Assembly: GCA_016184365.1 (NCBI GenBank)
Contig: JACPCW010000078.1
Span: 1 to 64,000 of the forward strand
DNA from: Candidatus Rokuibacteriota bacterium
GTDB taxonomy: Bacteria > Methylomirabilota > Methylomirabilia > Rokubacteriales > CSP1-6
Direction of reading: 5' to 3'
DNA length: 64,000 bases
Every line of letters starts with the position of its first letter. Within the stretch, counting starts at the first letter, position 1. The notes beneath the pieces were generated by a model. The model made no database searches. It saw nothing but the letters and a program-made list of their open reading frames with translations, and was not told where the DNA came from. Both the position numbers and the translations under genes were made by a program. This document shows, piece after piece, positions 52,427-60,833 of the stretch.

Positions 52427-54349
52427 TCAGCGCTCGGCGTTCGCCACGTCCGCCCGCTCGGTGACTCGCCTGGCCGCCGCGCGTTCGCTCCGGGCGCGGA
52501 CGACCTGCCGGGCGATCACGCCCAGCACGATCGCCAGGCCCGCCGCGTCCGTGTAGGTCTCCGGCACGATCAGGGCGGGCGCGGCGACGAACAGCAGCGC
52601 CCGCTCGGCGCGCGTCGCCCGCGCCGCCAGGAAGCCGACCACCGCGCCCGCCATCGCGACCGCTCCGCAGGCCGCGGTGAGCGTCGTCCCGATGATCGCG
52701 AGCGCGGTGCCGTCCATGATGAGGCCCTGGTTGTAGACGAAGCCGTAGGCGACGATGAACGACGGCAGGCTGATCGCGAACGCGACCCAGCCCGTCTCCC
52801 AGACCGTCGCGCCGCTCAGCCCCGCGGCCGCGTAGGCGGCCAGCGCCACCGGCGGCGTCAGCATCGACAGGCACGCGAAGTAGAAGACGAAGAGGTGCGC
52901 GGCCATCGGCGGGATACCGAGGTTCACGAGCGCGGGCGCCATCAGCACGGCCGTCAGGATGTACGCCGAGGTCGTCGGCATGCCCATGCCGAGCACGATG
53001 CAGACGCCCATCGCGAGGAACAGCGTCGGCAGGAGCTGGCCGCCGGAGAGCGTGAGGAGCAGCGTGGTGATCTTGAGGCCGAGGCCGCTCTGCACGATCG
53101 TCCCGATGATGATGCCGGCCGCCGCGCACGGCACCGCGACCGCGAGGCTCTTCTCGGCGCCGCCGCGCAGCGCGACCAGCACCTCGCGCCAGCCCATCCG
53201 CGTGGAGCGCGTGACCCAGCTGATGACGATCGCGACGGCGCCGGCGCGCAGCGCGGCGGTCGTCGGCGAATACCCGTCGAGGATCTGCCAGACCAGGTAC
53301 ACGAGCGGGACGAGCAGGTGCGTGCGGCGCCACATGCCCTGGCGGACCGCGCGCATCTCCTCGGCGCCGATCGTCCGCAGGTCGTCGCGGACGGCGACGA
53401 GGTGCACGGCCGCGAACACGGCCACGTAGTAGAGCACGGCCGGGATGATCGCGGCCTTCACGACGGCGAGGTACGGCACGCCCATCATCTCGGCCATCAC
53501 GAAGGCCGCCGCGCCCATCACGGGCGGCATGAGCTGGCCGCCGGTCGAGGCGACGGCCTCCACCGCCCCCGCGAAGCGGGGCGTGTAGCCGACGCGCTTC
53601 ATCAGGGGAATGGTGAAGACGCCGGTGCCGACCACGTTCGCCACCGCGCTGCCGTTGATGGTGCCGAAGAGGCTGCTGGCGAGCACGGCGATCTTCGCCG
53701 GACCGCCGCGGAACCAGCCGCCGACCGACGTGGCGAGGTCGATGAAGAACCGGCCGCCGCCCGAGGCCTCGAGCACCGCCGAGAACAGCACGAAGTAGAA
53801 GACGATTTCCGCGGAGACGCCCGTCGGCACGCCCAGCAGCCCCTCGGGAGTGAGGAAGTTCACCTCGACGAACGTCGCGAGCGGGATGCCGCGGTGGCCG
53901 AGCGGACCCGGAATCCACGGTCCGATGAAGCCGTACGCGATGAAGACCAGTGTCACGAGCGTGAGCGCGAAGCCGAGGATGCGGCGGATCACCTCGAGCA
54001 CGAGGACGACCAGGCCCAGACCGAAGACGTAATCGAGCGGCGCGACGTCGTCCACGAACGGGATCCGCGTCACGATCCGCTCGTAGTCGAGCAGCATGTA
54101 GATCGCCGACCCGCCGGCGACGACGAGCGCGGCGATGGAGAACGCGCCGAACCGACCGGCCCGCGTCTCCTCGTGGCCGGCGCGCACGTGGAGCGCGGCG
54201 AGCGCCACCGCGAACGCCACGTGCACGATGCGGAACTTCAGCGGCTCGACGAGCGCGAACGCGCCGGCGTAGATCTGGAACAGCGACCACGCGACGGCGA
54301 TGGCGCCCGCCAGCCAGGCGGCGGCGCGCAGCGTGGCGGACGCCATCAT
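52427..54349 (-). CDS. TRAP transporter, fused 4TM/12TM permease (TAXI type)
   Basis: A 640-residue permease in which the small (DctQ-like) and large (DctM-like) parts are joined. More than 14 hydrophobic segments are visible. ASSLFGTINGSAVANVVGTG, AVEAVASTGGQLMPPVMGAAAF and CIVLGMGMPTTSAYIL (each in parts) are family hallmarks. It imports organic acids with sodium or proton symport using the periplasmic binding protein encoded next to it. The binding-protein gene ends 7 bp upstream. Confidence 0.92.
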   Translation of the reverse strand: MMASATLRAAAWLAGAIAVAWSLFQIYAGAFALVEPLKFRIVHVAFAVALAALHVRAGHEETRAGRFGAFSIAALVVAGGSAIYMLLDYERIVTRIPFVDDVAPLDYVFGLGLVVLVLEVIRRILGFALTLVTLVFIAYGFIGPWIPGPLGHRGIPLATFVEVNFLTPEGLLGVPTGVSAEIVFYFVLFSAVLEASGGGRFFIDLATSVGGWFRGGPAKIAVLASSLFGTINGSAVANVVGTGVFTIPLMKRVGYTPRFAGAVEAVASTGGQLMPPVMGAAAFVMAEMMGVPYLAVVKAAIIPAVLYYVAVFAAVHLVAVRDDLRTIGAEEMRAVRQGMWRRTHLLVPLVYLVWQILDGYSPTTAALRAGAVAIVISWVTRSTRMGWREVLVALRGGAEKSLAVAVPCAAAGIIIGTIVQSGLGLKITTLLLTLSGGQLLPTLFLAMGVCIVLGMGMPTTSAYILTAVLMAPALVNLGIPPMAAHLFVFYFACLSMLTPPVALAAYAAAGLSGATVWETGWVAFAISLPSFIVAYGFVYNQGLIMDGTALAIIGTTLTAACGAVAMAGAVVGFLAARATRAERALLFVAAPALIVPETYTDAAGLAIVLGVIARQVVRARSERAAARRVTERADVANAER

Positions 54350-54356
54350 CGGTCGC

Positions 54357-55361
54357 TTACTTCATCCAGCCCTTTTCGCGGTAGTACTTCTCCGCTCCCG
54401 GGTGCAGCGGCAGGCCGACGAGCTCGGGCTTCCACGCGACTTTCGGGTCGAACTTCGACAGGCCCTTGTGCGCGGCGACGAGCTGGTCCTTCCCCTCGGC
54501 GATCGACTTCGTCACGAGGTAGACGAGGTCGTCGGGCACGTCCTGCCGCGTGATGAACACCGTCGGGAACCCGACGACCGGCAGGTCCGCCTGCAGGCCG
54601 CGGAACATCCCCGCCGGCAACGTCTGCGGCTCGTAGCTGAACTTCTCGCGCATGGTGCGGACGAGCTCGGGCGGGATCGGCAGGAACTTGATGTCGTTCT
54701 GGAGCGCGATCTCGGTGATCGACGGATGCGCCGGCGTGATCACGGCGATGAGCGTGTTCATCCGGCCGTCCTTGATCGCCGCCGTGATCGTCGGGTAGTT
54801 CGTGTGCGCGACGCTGCCGCCGGCCTTCCGGATGTCCTCGTAGCTGAGGCCGAGCGCCTCGAGCAGGTTGCGCGAGCCATACTCGCCCGCGCTGCCGACG
54901 GCCAGCGTGCCCAGGCTGACCTTGCCGCGCTTCTCCTTCAGGTCGGCGAGCGACTGGATGCCGGCGTCGGCGCGGACGAGGGCGGCGAGGTAGTACGTGT
55001 CCATGCCGCCGGCGACGCCGCGCAGCATGTCGAGCTTCTGGTCGTAGGCGTGCTTGCCCTGGAACGCCCACTGGTTGGTGAGCGAGAAGCTGAACGCGAA
55101 CTCCGCCTTCTTCTGGGCGAGGAGCTTGGCGTTGCCGATGCCGCCCGACTGCGGCAGCACTTCGACCTTCGAGCCCGGTGGCAGCTTCGACCGCAACAGC
55201 TCGGCGACGGCCGCGCCGTAGACGTACCACGCCGTCCCCGGGCTCAGGGAGGCGATCGTGATCTGCGTGGGCGACGCCGCCCGGCCGAGCGTCGGGAGCG
55301 CCGCCGCGAGCGCGACGACGACGGCAACCGGAACGAGCACGAATCGGAGCGACATCCGCAT
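54357..55361 (-). CDS. TAXI-family TRAP transporter solute-binding protein
   Basis: A 334-residue exported binding protein. Signal peptide at about 1-28 (FVLVPVAVVVALAAALPTLG). ITIASLSPGTAWYVYGAAVAELL, the STGGS-like QSGGIGNAKLLAQKKAEFAF and GTLAVGSAGEYGSRNLLEALGL are typical of TAXI proteins. AAGGAGGG lies 5 nt before the ATG. It delivers its ligand to the fused permease downstream. The ligand is unknown. Confidence 0.92.
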   Translation of the reverse strand: MRMSLRFVLVPVAVVVALAAALPTLGRAASPTQITIASLSPGTAWYVYGAAVAELLRSKLPPGSKVEVLPQSGGIGNAKLLAQKKAEFAFSFSLTNQWAFQGKHAYDQKLDMLRGVAGGMDTYYLAALVRADAGIQSLADLKEKRGKVSLGTLAVGSAGEYGSRNLLEALGLSYEDIRKAGGSVAHTNYPTITAAIKDGRMNTLIAVITPAHPSITEIALQNDIKFLPIPPELVRTMREKFSYEPQTLPAGMFRGLQADLPVVGFPTVFITRQDVPDDLVYLVTKSIAEGKDQLVAAHKGLSKFDPKVAWKPELVGLPLHPGAEKYYREKGWMK

Positions 55362-55486
55362 AGGTTCCCTCCTTGAGCGTCGACGACTCGCGCAACCATC
55401 GGGCCATCCTCGCGTACTGTCAAGCCGCGCGATGGTACGATGCGCAGCCTGGGTCACTCACCGGCCCTCGATTCCAGGAGGTGTTC

Positions 55487-56509
55487 GTGAGAGCGGCGTA
55501 CTTCAAGGAGCACGGCGGCAGCGAGAAGATCCTGTACGGCGACTACCCCGATCCCGAGCCCGGTCCCGCGGAGACGCTCGTGCGCGTCCGCGCGTGCGCG
55601 CTGAACCAGGTCGACATGCTGCTGCTCGACGGGCGGTTCCCGCCGCCGGAAGGGCTGCCGCACGTCAACGGATGCGAGGTCGCGGGCACGATCGAGAGCG
55701 ACACCGTGAAGGGCTTCGCGAAGGGGGCCCGCGTCGTCGTGTTCCCCGGCTTCTCCTGCGGGACGTGCGAGTACTGCCTGCGCGGCGAGCGCACGGTGTG
55801 CCTGCGCTACGGCTATCTCGGCGCGCACAAGGACGGCGGCTACGCCGAGCTCGTGCGCGTCCCCGTGCCGAACCTGGTCGCGCTCGACGAGCGCCTCTCG
55901 TTCGAGGCCGCGGCGTCGCTGCCGCTGGCGGCGCTCACGTCCTGGCACGCGCTCGTGGTGCAGGCCGAGGTGAAGCCCGGCCAGACCGTGCTCGTGCACG
56001 CGGCCGGCAGCGGCGTCGGCAGCGCGGCGATCCAGATCGCGCGGCTCGCCGGCGCGCGCGTCATCACGACCGTCGGCTCCGACGACAAGATCGACTTCGC
56101 GAAGTCGCTCGGCGCCGAGGCCGTCGTGAACTACCGCACGCAGGACTTCGTCGAGGAAGTGCGGAAGTGGACGGGAAAGCGCGGCGTCGACATCGTCGTC
56201 GAGCACATCGGCGGCGAGACGTTCGAGAAGAGCGTCTACGCGCTGACGCGCCTCGGCGTCATGGTCTCGATCGGCTCGCACGACACGCACTGGGGCCGCA
56301 TGGACCTGCGTCAGGTCTACCAGAAGAACCTGCGCGTGAAGGGCACCAACCTCGGCTCGATCACCGAGCTCACGACGGTGCTGGACCACGTCGCGCGAGG
56401 CCTGCTCCGCCCCGTCATCGACCGCACGTTCCCGCTGTCGAACGCGCGCGCGGCCGTGCAGTACGTGCTCGATCGCAAGCAGAAGGGCAAGGTCCTGCTC
56501 GTCCCATGA
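55487..56509 (+). CDS. Zinc-binding quinone oxidoreductase / medium-chain dehydrogenase
   Basis: A 340-residue MDR protein. The GroES-like N-domain has structural-zinc cysteines in CGTCEYCLRGERTVC (about 86-100). The Rossmann domain has VHAAGSGVGSAAIQIARLAGA (about 167-187). NGCEVAGTIES precedes. GTG 55487 is chosen because AGGAGG lies 5 nt upstream and the sequence MRAAYFKEHGG starts like its relatives. The stop overlaps the next ATG (ATGA), so it is co-translated with an enoyl-CoA hydratase. Confidence 0.9.
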   Translation: MRAAYFKEHGGSEKILYGDYPDPEPGPAETLVRVRACALNQVDMLLLDGRFPPPEGLPHVNGCEVAGTIESDTVKGFAKGARVVVFPGFSCGTCEYCLRGERTVCLRYGYLGAHKDGGYAELVRVPVPNLVALDERLSFEAAASLPLAALTSWHALVVQAEVKPGQTVLVHAAGSGVGSAAIQIARLAGARVITTVGSDDKIDFAKSLGAEAVVNYRTQDFVEEVRKWTGKRGVDIVVEHIGGETFEKSVYALTRLGVMVSIGSHDTHWGRMDLRQVYQKNLRVKGTNLGSITELTTVLDHVARGLLRPVIDRTFPLSNARAAVQYVLDRKQKGKVLLVP

Positions 56510-57273
56510 GCGAATTCCTGTACGTCGAGCCGAACGGCGCGGTCGCGACCATCTGGATCGACCGGCAGCCGAAGATGAACACGATGACCGTCGCGATGCG
56601 GAACGAGTTTCCGGGCATCTTCCGCGCGCTCGACGCGGACGACGCCGTGCGGGTGATCGTCATCCGCGGCAAGGGCGGCAAGGCCTTCAGCGCGGGCGGC
56701 GACGTCGCGGAGTTCCTGACGCTCGCGCCCGCCGAGCTCGAGCAGTGGGGCGACACGCTCACGTCCGCCGAGCGCTGCCGCAAGCCCGTCGTCGCCGCGA
56801 TCGACGGGTTCACGATGGGCGCGGGGCTCGAGCTCGCCCTCGCGTGCGACGTCCGCATCGCCACGCGGCGCTCGGAGTTCGCGTTCCCGGAAGTCCGCCT
56901 CGGCATGATTCCCGGCAGCGGCGGCACCCAGCGCGCGCTGCGGCTGATCGGCATGACGCGCGGCAAGCTCTTCATGATGACGGGCCAGCGCATCGACGGC
57001 GAGCGCGCCGAGGCGTGGGGGCTCATCACCCGGTGCGTCGCCGACGACGGCCTCGACGCTGCGGTGGACGCGCTCACGAAGGAGCTCGCCGACCGGCCGC
57101 CGCTGGCGCTCCGGACGCTGAAGATGGTGCTGAACCGCGGCGCCGAGGCGCCGCTCGAGACGGCGCTGGAGCTCGAGCGGAAGTCGTACGCGTGGCTGCG
57201 CTCGACGCACGATTACGAAGAAGGCGTGAAGTCGTTCCTCGAGAAGCGTCCGCCGAAGTACCTCGGGAGGTAG
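56506..57273 (+). CDS. Enoyl-CoA hydratase/isomerase family protein
   Basis: A 255-residue crotonase. AFSAGGDVAEFL (about 61-72) and GFTMGAGLELALACDVRIA (about 100-118) form the oxyanion hole. FPEVRLGMIPGSGGTQRALRLIG carries the second Glu region typical of active hydratases. It should hydrate an enoyl-CoA. It sits between the MDR oxidoreductase and an LLM monooxygenase with 2 bp before the latter, so the three form one unit. Confidence 0.92.
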   Translation: MSEFLYVEPNGAVATIWIDRQPKMNTMTVAMRNEFPGIFRALDADDAVRVIVIRGKGGKAFSAGGDVAEFLTLAPAELEQWGDTLTSAERCRKPVVAAIDGFTMGAGLELALACDVRIATRRSEFAFPEVRLGMIPGSGGTQRALRLIGMTRGKLFMMTGQRIDGERAEAWGLITRCVADDGLDAAVDALTKELADRPPLALRTLKMVLNRGAEAPLETALELERKSYAWLRSTHDYEEGVKSFLEKRPPKYLGR

Positions 57274-57275
57274 CC

Positions 57276-58283
57276 GTGGCGCGTCCATCGTTCGGTCTCA
57301 TCCTCGCCAATCGCGCCGTCGTCCTCGGGGCCATCAAGGCGCGCGACCTGCTCGACTTCGCCGCCGAGGCGGACCGGTCCGGTGTCTTCGATGCGGTGTG
57401 GGTCGGCGACAGCCTCGTCGCGAAGCCGCGGCTCGAAGCGGTCACGCTCCTGAGCTCGCTCGCGGCGGTGACGTCGCGCGTGAAGCTCGGCGTCGGCTGT
57501 CTCGCGACGTTCGTCCATCGCCACCCCGTGCTGTTCGCGCACCAGTGGGCGAGCCTCGACGCGCTGTCCGACGGCCGCTCGTGGCTGGCCGTCTGTCTCG
57601 GCGGCCCGGATTCGGCGAACGCGGCGCAGGCGCTCGAGCATTCGGTGATGGGCATCCAGTCGAAGGAGCGCGTCGGCCGGCTCGAGGAAGGCATCACGAT
57701 CCTCCGCAAGCTCTTCGCGGAGAAAGGGGTGTCGCACGCCGGCGACTTCTATCGTTTCGAGAAGGTCACGATCGAGCCGCGACCCGTGCAGCAGCCCTGT
57801 CCGATCTGGATCGCGTCGAACCCGACGGCGCTCACGTGGAAGGGCGGCGCGAGCGCGGACGATTCGATCGTCGAGCGCAGCTTCCGTCGCGTGGCGCGCC
57901 ACGCCGACGGCTGGATGACGAACAAGCTGTCGCCGGAGGAGTTCGCGCGGCAGTTCGGCCGGATCCGCGAGATGGCGCGCGAGGAAGGCCGCGACCCGGC
58001 CGCGATCGGCAGCGCGCTCTACCACAACCTGAACATCTGCGCGGACCGGCAGGCGGGACTCGAGGAGACGAAGACGTTCCTCGACACGTACTACTCCGCG
58101 AAGTTCAGCCCGGCGTTCGTCGAGGGCTGGACCGTCGCGGGGCCGCCCGCGAGCTGCGTCGAGCAGTTCAAGCGCTACTTCGCCGCCGGCCTCGGCCACA
58201 TGTCGATCCGGTTGAGCTCATGGGACCAGCGCGGGCAGCTCACGCGGTTCCTCGACGAGGTGGCGCCCGCGCTCGTCGCGTAG
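57276..58283 (+). CDS. LLM-class flavin-dependent oxidoreductase
   Basis: A 335-residue luciferase-like protein, GTG start. SFGLILANRAVVLGAIKARD, ADRSGVFDAVWVGDSL, VKLGVGCLATFVHRHPVLFAHQ (in parts), and RRVARHADGWMTNKLSPEEF are typical. Its stop codon forms the first bases of the large palindromic region that follows. It ends the oxidoreductase/hydratase/LLM unit. Confidence 0.9.
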   Translation: MARPSFGLILANRAVVLGAIKARDLLDFAAEADRSGVFDAVWVGDSLVAKPRLEAVTLLSSLAAVTSRVKLGVGCLATFVHRHPVLFAHQWASLDALSDGRSWLAVCLGGPDSANAAQALEHSVMGIQSKERVGRLEEGITILRKLFAEKGVSHAGDFYRFEKVTIEPRPVQQPCPIWIASNPTALTWKGGASADDSIVERSFRRVARHADGWMTNKLSPEEFARQFGRIREMAREEGRDPAAIGSALYHNLNICADRQAGLEETKTFLDTYYSAKFSPAFVEGWTVAGPPASCVEQFKRYFAAGLGHMSIRLSSWDQRGQLTRFLDEVAPALVA

Positions 58284-58755
58284 CGCGGACTATTCATGAA
58301 CGATCGCGCACGAGCCGAACGGCATCCGCGACACGACCGCGAGTGGTGGGCTGAGGGTCGCTCCGGAATTCCGCGAGCGACGGCCCGCTCGGCGATGCTC
58401 ACGGGTGGAATCACGATGGTTCGCGCCCAGGCGAGGGTAGGGCCAACGGAATTCCGGAGCGACCCTCAGCCCACCACTCGCGGTCTCCCGTGACGCGATT
58501 TCATGTTCGCTGCGCGCCGTCATCGTGGCCGGTCATCGAACGGACATCACACCCGGCCGTCGCCGAGCCGAGTGCCGGGCTGGGGATCGTTCCGGCATTC
58601 CGTTGGCTTCGATCATCGAGACAACGCGCCACCACGGAGTGCGTTCCAAGCTTCTCGGCGAGCGGGCGATCGACTCGCGGAATGCCGGAGCGATCCCCAG
58701 CCCGGCGCTCGGTTTCGGCGGCTCGTGCGCGATCGTTCATGAGCAATCCGCGCTA
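58281..58755. repeat. Large nested inverted repeat (palindrome of palindromes), about 475 bp
   Basis: The whole gap between the LLM stop and the amidohydrolase start. The outer arms 58281-58317 and 58719-58755 are inverted copies of 37 bp with three mismatches. Inside, 58336-58373 and 58447-58484 form a perfect 38-bp inverted pair around a 73-bp loop, and 58567-58602 with 58678-58713 form a second pair (33 of 36 match). The two inner pairs are about 80% alike, and the right half read backwards aligns to the left half including the loops. So each half is itself a hairpin and the halves mirror each other. No frame in it is gene-like. It could be a non-autonomous mobile element (MITE-like) or a structural element. 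Confidence 0.9.
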
Positions 58756-58779
58756 GCGCGGCGCGCGACGGGGCGCACC

Positions 58780-60456
58780 ATGGCCGCTGAGCTCGTCGTC
58801 GTCGCGCGCCGGATCCTCACGCTCGATCGCGGCCGCCCCTCCGCGTCGGCGCTGGCCGTCGCCGGCGGCCGCATCGTGGCGCTCGGCAGTCGCGGCGACG
58901 TCCGGCGCTGGCGTGACCGCCGCACCGAGGTCCTCGAGTTCCCGGACGCGACCGTGATTCCCGGTCTCGTCGACGCGCATGCGCATCTCGACCGCGAAGG
59001 GCTCAAGCTCCTCTACCCGTCGCTCGCGCGCTGCCGCTCCATCGCCGACATCCAGCACGTCATCCGTCGTCTCGCCGCGGCCCGCAAGCCGGGCGAGTGG
59101 ATCGTGACGATGCCGGTCGGAGCGCCGCCGTTCTACCTCGACGTGCCGGGCTGCCTCGCGGAGCGGCGCTGGCCCACGCGCGTGGATCTGGACGCCGCCG
59201 CGCCCGATCATCCCGCCTACATCCGAGGCATCTGGGGGTACTGGAACAAGCCGCCCGTGTATTCCATCGCGAACAGCGCGGCGCTCCGGATCGCCGGCAT
59301 CACGCGCGACACCGTGCCGCCGAAGGGCGTCGAGATCCTCAAAGATCCGGCGGGCGAGCCGACCGGCGTGTTCGTCGAGTCGAACCTCATCCAGGTGATC
59401 GAGTTCACGCTGATGCAGGCGGCGCCGCGCTTCACGCGCGACGACCGGCTGCGCGCGCTCGCACGGTCGCAGGCGATCTACGCCGCGCGCGGCGTCACCG
59501 CGATCTACGAAGGCCACGGTGTGGCTCCGGAGGTGATCGACGTCTACCGCGAGGCGCACGAGCGCGGCGCGCTGCACGTGCGCGCGACGTTGGCCGTGTC
59601 GCCGACGTGGGAGGGCGCGGAGGAAGCCGAGACCGCGATGCCGGTGGTCGCCGCGTGGGCCGGCGGTCGCGGCCTCGGCGACGATCGGCTTCGCGTGGCC
59701 GGGATCTGCCTGCACTACGGCGGTGACGCCGAGGTCGCGCGCATCCTGCACGCGGCCCAGCCGTACACGGCGTGGGCCGGCTTCGTGGAGAGCGCGAACG
59801 CCGCGGACGCGTACCGCCGCCAGGCCGAGGTCGCCGCCCGTCACGGCCTGCGCGTGAACACGCTCGTCACGCGCTTCCTCGACGACGTCCTCGCCGCGTG
59901 GGAATCGGTGGCGCAGCGCACGCCGATCGACCGGCTGCGGTGGGTGGCGGTGCACCTCAACGTCGCGCGTGCGGATCACCTGGCGCGCCTGCGGCGACTC
60001 GGCGCGGTCGCGACGACGAACCCGATCAGCTATCTGTGGCGGTCCGCGGCGGCGGAGGTCGAGAAGAACGGCGGGGACGCGGACACGCTCATCCCGCACC
60101 GGTCGCTCCTGCGGCATCGCGTGCCCTTCGGCATCGCGACGGACAACAAACCGGCGAACCCGTGGGTGGCGTTCCGCGCCGTGGTCGAGCGGCGGGACAT
60201 GGCGACCGGCGTCGTGGTCGGCGCGCGCGAGCGGCTCACGCGGATGCAGGCGCTGCACGCGTTCACGGCCGGCGGCGCGTACATCACGAGCGCCGAGCGC
60301 GATCGCGGCACCCTCGCGCCCGGCCGCGCGGCCGACTTCGCCGTGCTGGACGACGATCCGCTCACGACGCCGTCCGGGAACCTCGACGACCTCACGTCGC
60401 GGCTGACCGTGGTCGGTGGACGCGTGATCCACCGCGCCGGCCGCGGCACCGGCTGA
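58780..60456 (+). CDS. Amidohydrolase family protein (YtcJ-like)
   Basis: A 558-residue metal-dependent hydrolase. ATVIPGLVDAHAHLDREG (about 52-69) gives the metal HxH. AIYEGHGVAPEVIDVYREAH, FGIATDNKPANPWVAFRAVV (Asp) and AGGAYITSAERDRGTLAPGRAADFAVLDDDPL (in parts) are family features. The N-terminal strand LVVVARRILTLDRGRPSASALAV is typical. ATG 58780 is used because upstream in-frame sequence lies in the large palindrome. The substrate is unknown. Confidence 0.88.
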   Translation: MAAELVVVARRILTLDRGRPSASALAVAGGRIVALGSRGDVRRWRDRRTEVLEFPDATVIPGLVDAHAHLDREGLKLLYPSLARCRSIADIQHVIRRLAAARKPGEWIVTMPVGAPPFYLDVPGCLAERRWPTRVDLDAAAPDHPAYIRGIWGYWNKPPVYSIANSAALRIAGITRDTVPPKGVEILKDPAGEPTGVFVESNLIQVIEFTLMQAAPRFTRDDRLRALARSQAIYAARGVTAIYEGHGVAPEVIDVYREAHERGALHVRATLAVSPTWEGAEEAETAMPVVAAWAGGRGLGDDRLRVAGICLHYGGDAEVARILHAAQPYTAWAGFVESANAADAYRRQAEVAARHGLRVNTLVTRFLDDVLAAWESVAQRTPIDRLRWVAVHLNVARADHLARLRRLGAVATTNPISYLWRSAAAEVEKNGGDADTLIPHRSLLRHRVPFGIATDNKPANPWVAFRAVVERRDMATGVVVGARERLTRMQALHAFTAGGAYITSAERDRGTLAPGRAADFAVLDDDPLTTPSGNLDDLTSRLTVVGGRVIHRAGRGTG

Positions 60457-60464
60457 GCGCGCCG

Positions 60465-60818
60465 GTGGGTCACGCGTCGCTGCCGCTGGCCGCCGAGCCG
60501 CCGAAACCAGGTGCCGGCCTGCGCGCGTTGTGGGGGCTCGCGGGCGTCGTCGCCGTCGCGGTCGGCGTTCAGGCGCTGCTGATCGCGGTCGGGCCGGGAC
60601 TCGCACGAGGCGCGGGCGCGCAGATCGCGGTGCCCGCCGGCATCGCGACGCTTCTGATCGGCGCGGCCATCGAGGCGCCGCGCGCGCGGCTCGTTCAGTG
60701 GGTGCTGATCGCGATCTCCGCGCTCGTCATCGCGCTCGGCGGCGCGACGCTCGTTCATCGGACTGGGGGCCCCGAAATGGCCCCCAGACCCCCAACGCTC
60801 GGAACCGGCCCGGCGTAG
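60465..60818 (+). CDS. Small membrane protein whose C-terminus is encoded by the repeat
   Basis: 117 residues from GTG 60465, with three hydrophobic stretches (about 26-48, 55-73 and 80-100: GVVAVAVGVQALLIAVGPGL, IAVPAGIATLLIGAAI, VLIAISALVIALGGATL). The last 17 residues (GGPEMAPRPPTLGTGPA) are coded by repeat copy 12, and the stop lies in the loop of its hairpin 1. The start 8 bp after the amidohydrolase stop suggests co-transcription. Function unknown. Confidence 0.6.
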   Translation: MGHASLPLAAEPPKPGAGLRALWGLAGVVAVAVGVQALLIAVGPGLARGAGAQIAVPAGIATLLIGAAIEAPRARLVQWVLIAISALVIALGGATLVHRTGGPEMAPRPPTLGTGPA

Positions 60819-60830
60819 CCGTGCCGGGTC
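60763..60830 (-). repeat. Two-hairpin intergenic element, copy 12
   Basis: Minus orientation. Hairpin 2 (60763-60787) is a 9-bp stem CTGGGGGCC with loop CCGAAAT. Hairpin 1 (60802-60830) has an imperfect outer stem, then CGGC closed by GTA, where the preceding gene's TAG falls. Its end is 4 bp from the stop of the minus-strand selenoprotein candidate. Confidence 0.9.
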
Positions 60831-60833
60831 TCG

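Noticed and set aside
58281-58779. Coding sequence in the amidohydrolase upstream frame (from 58525)
   Set aside because: The region is wholly palindromic and the protein family starts at the ATG 58780.
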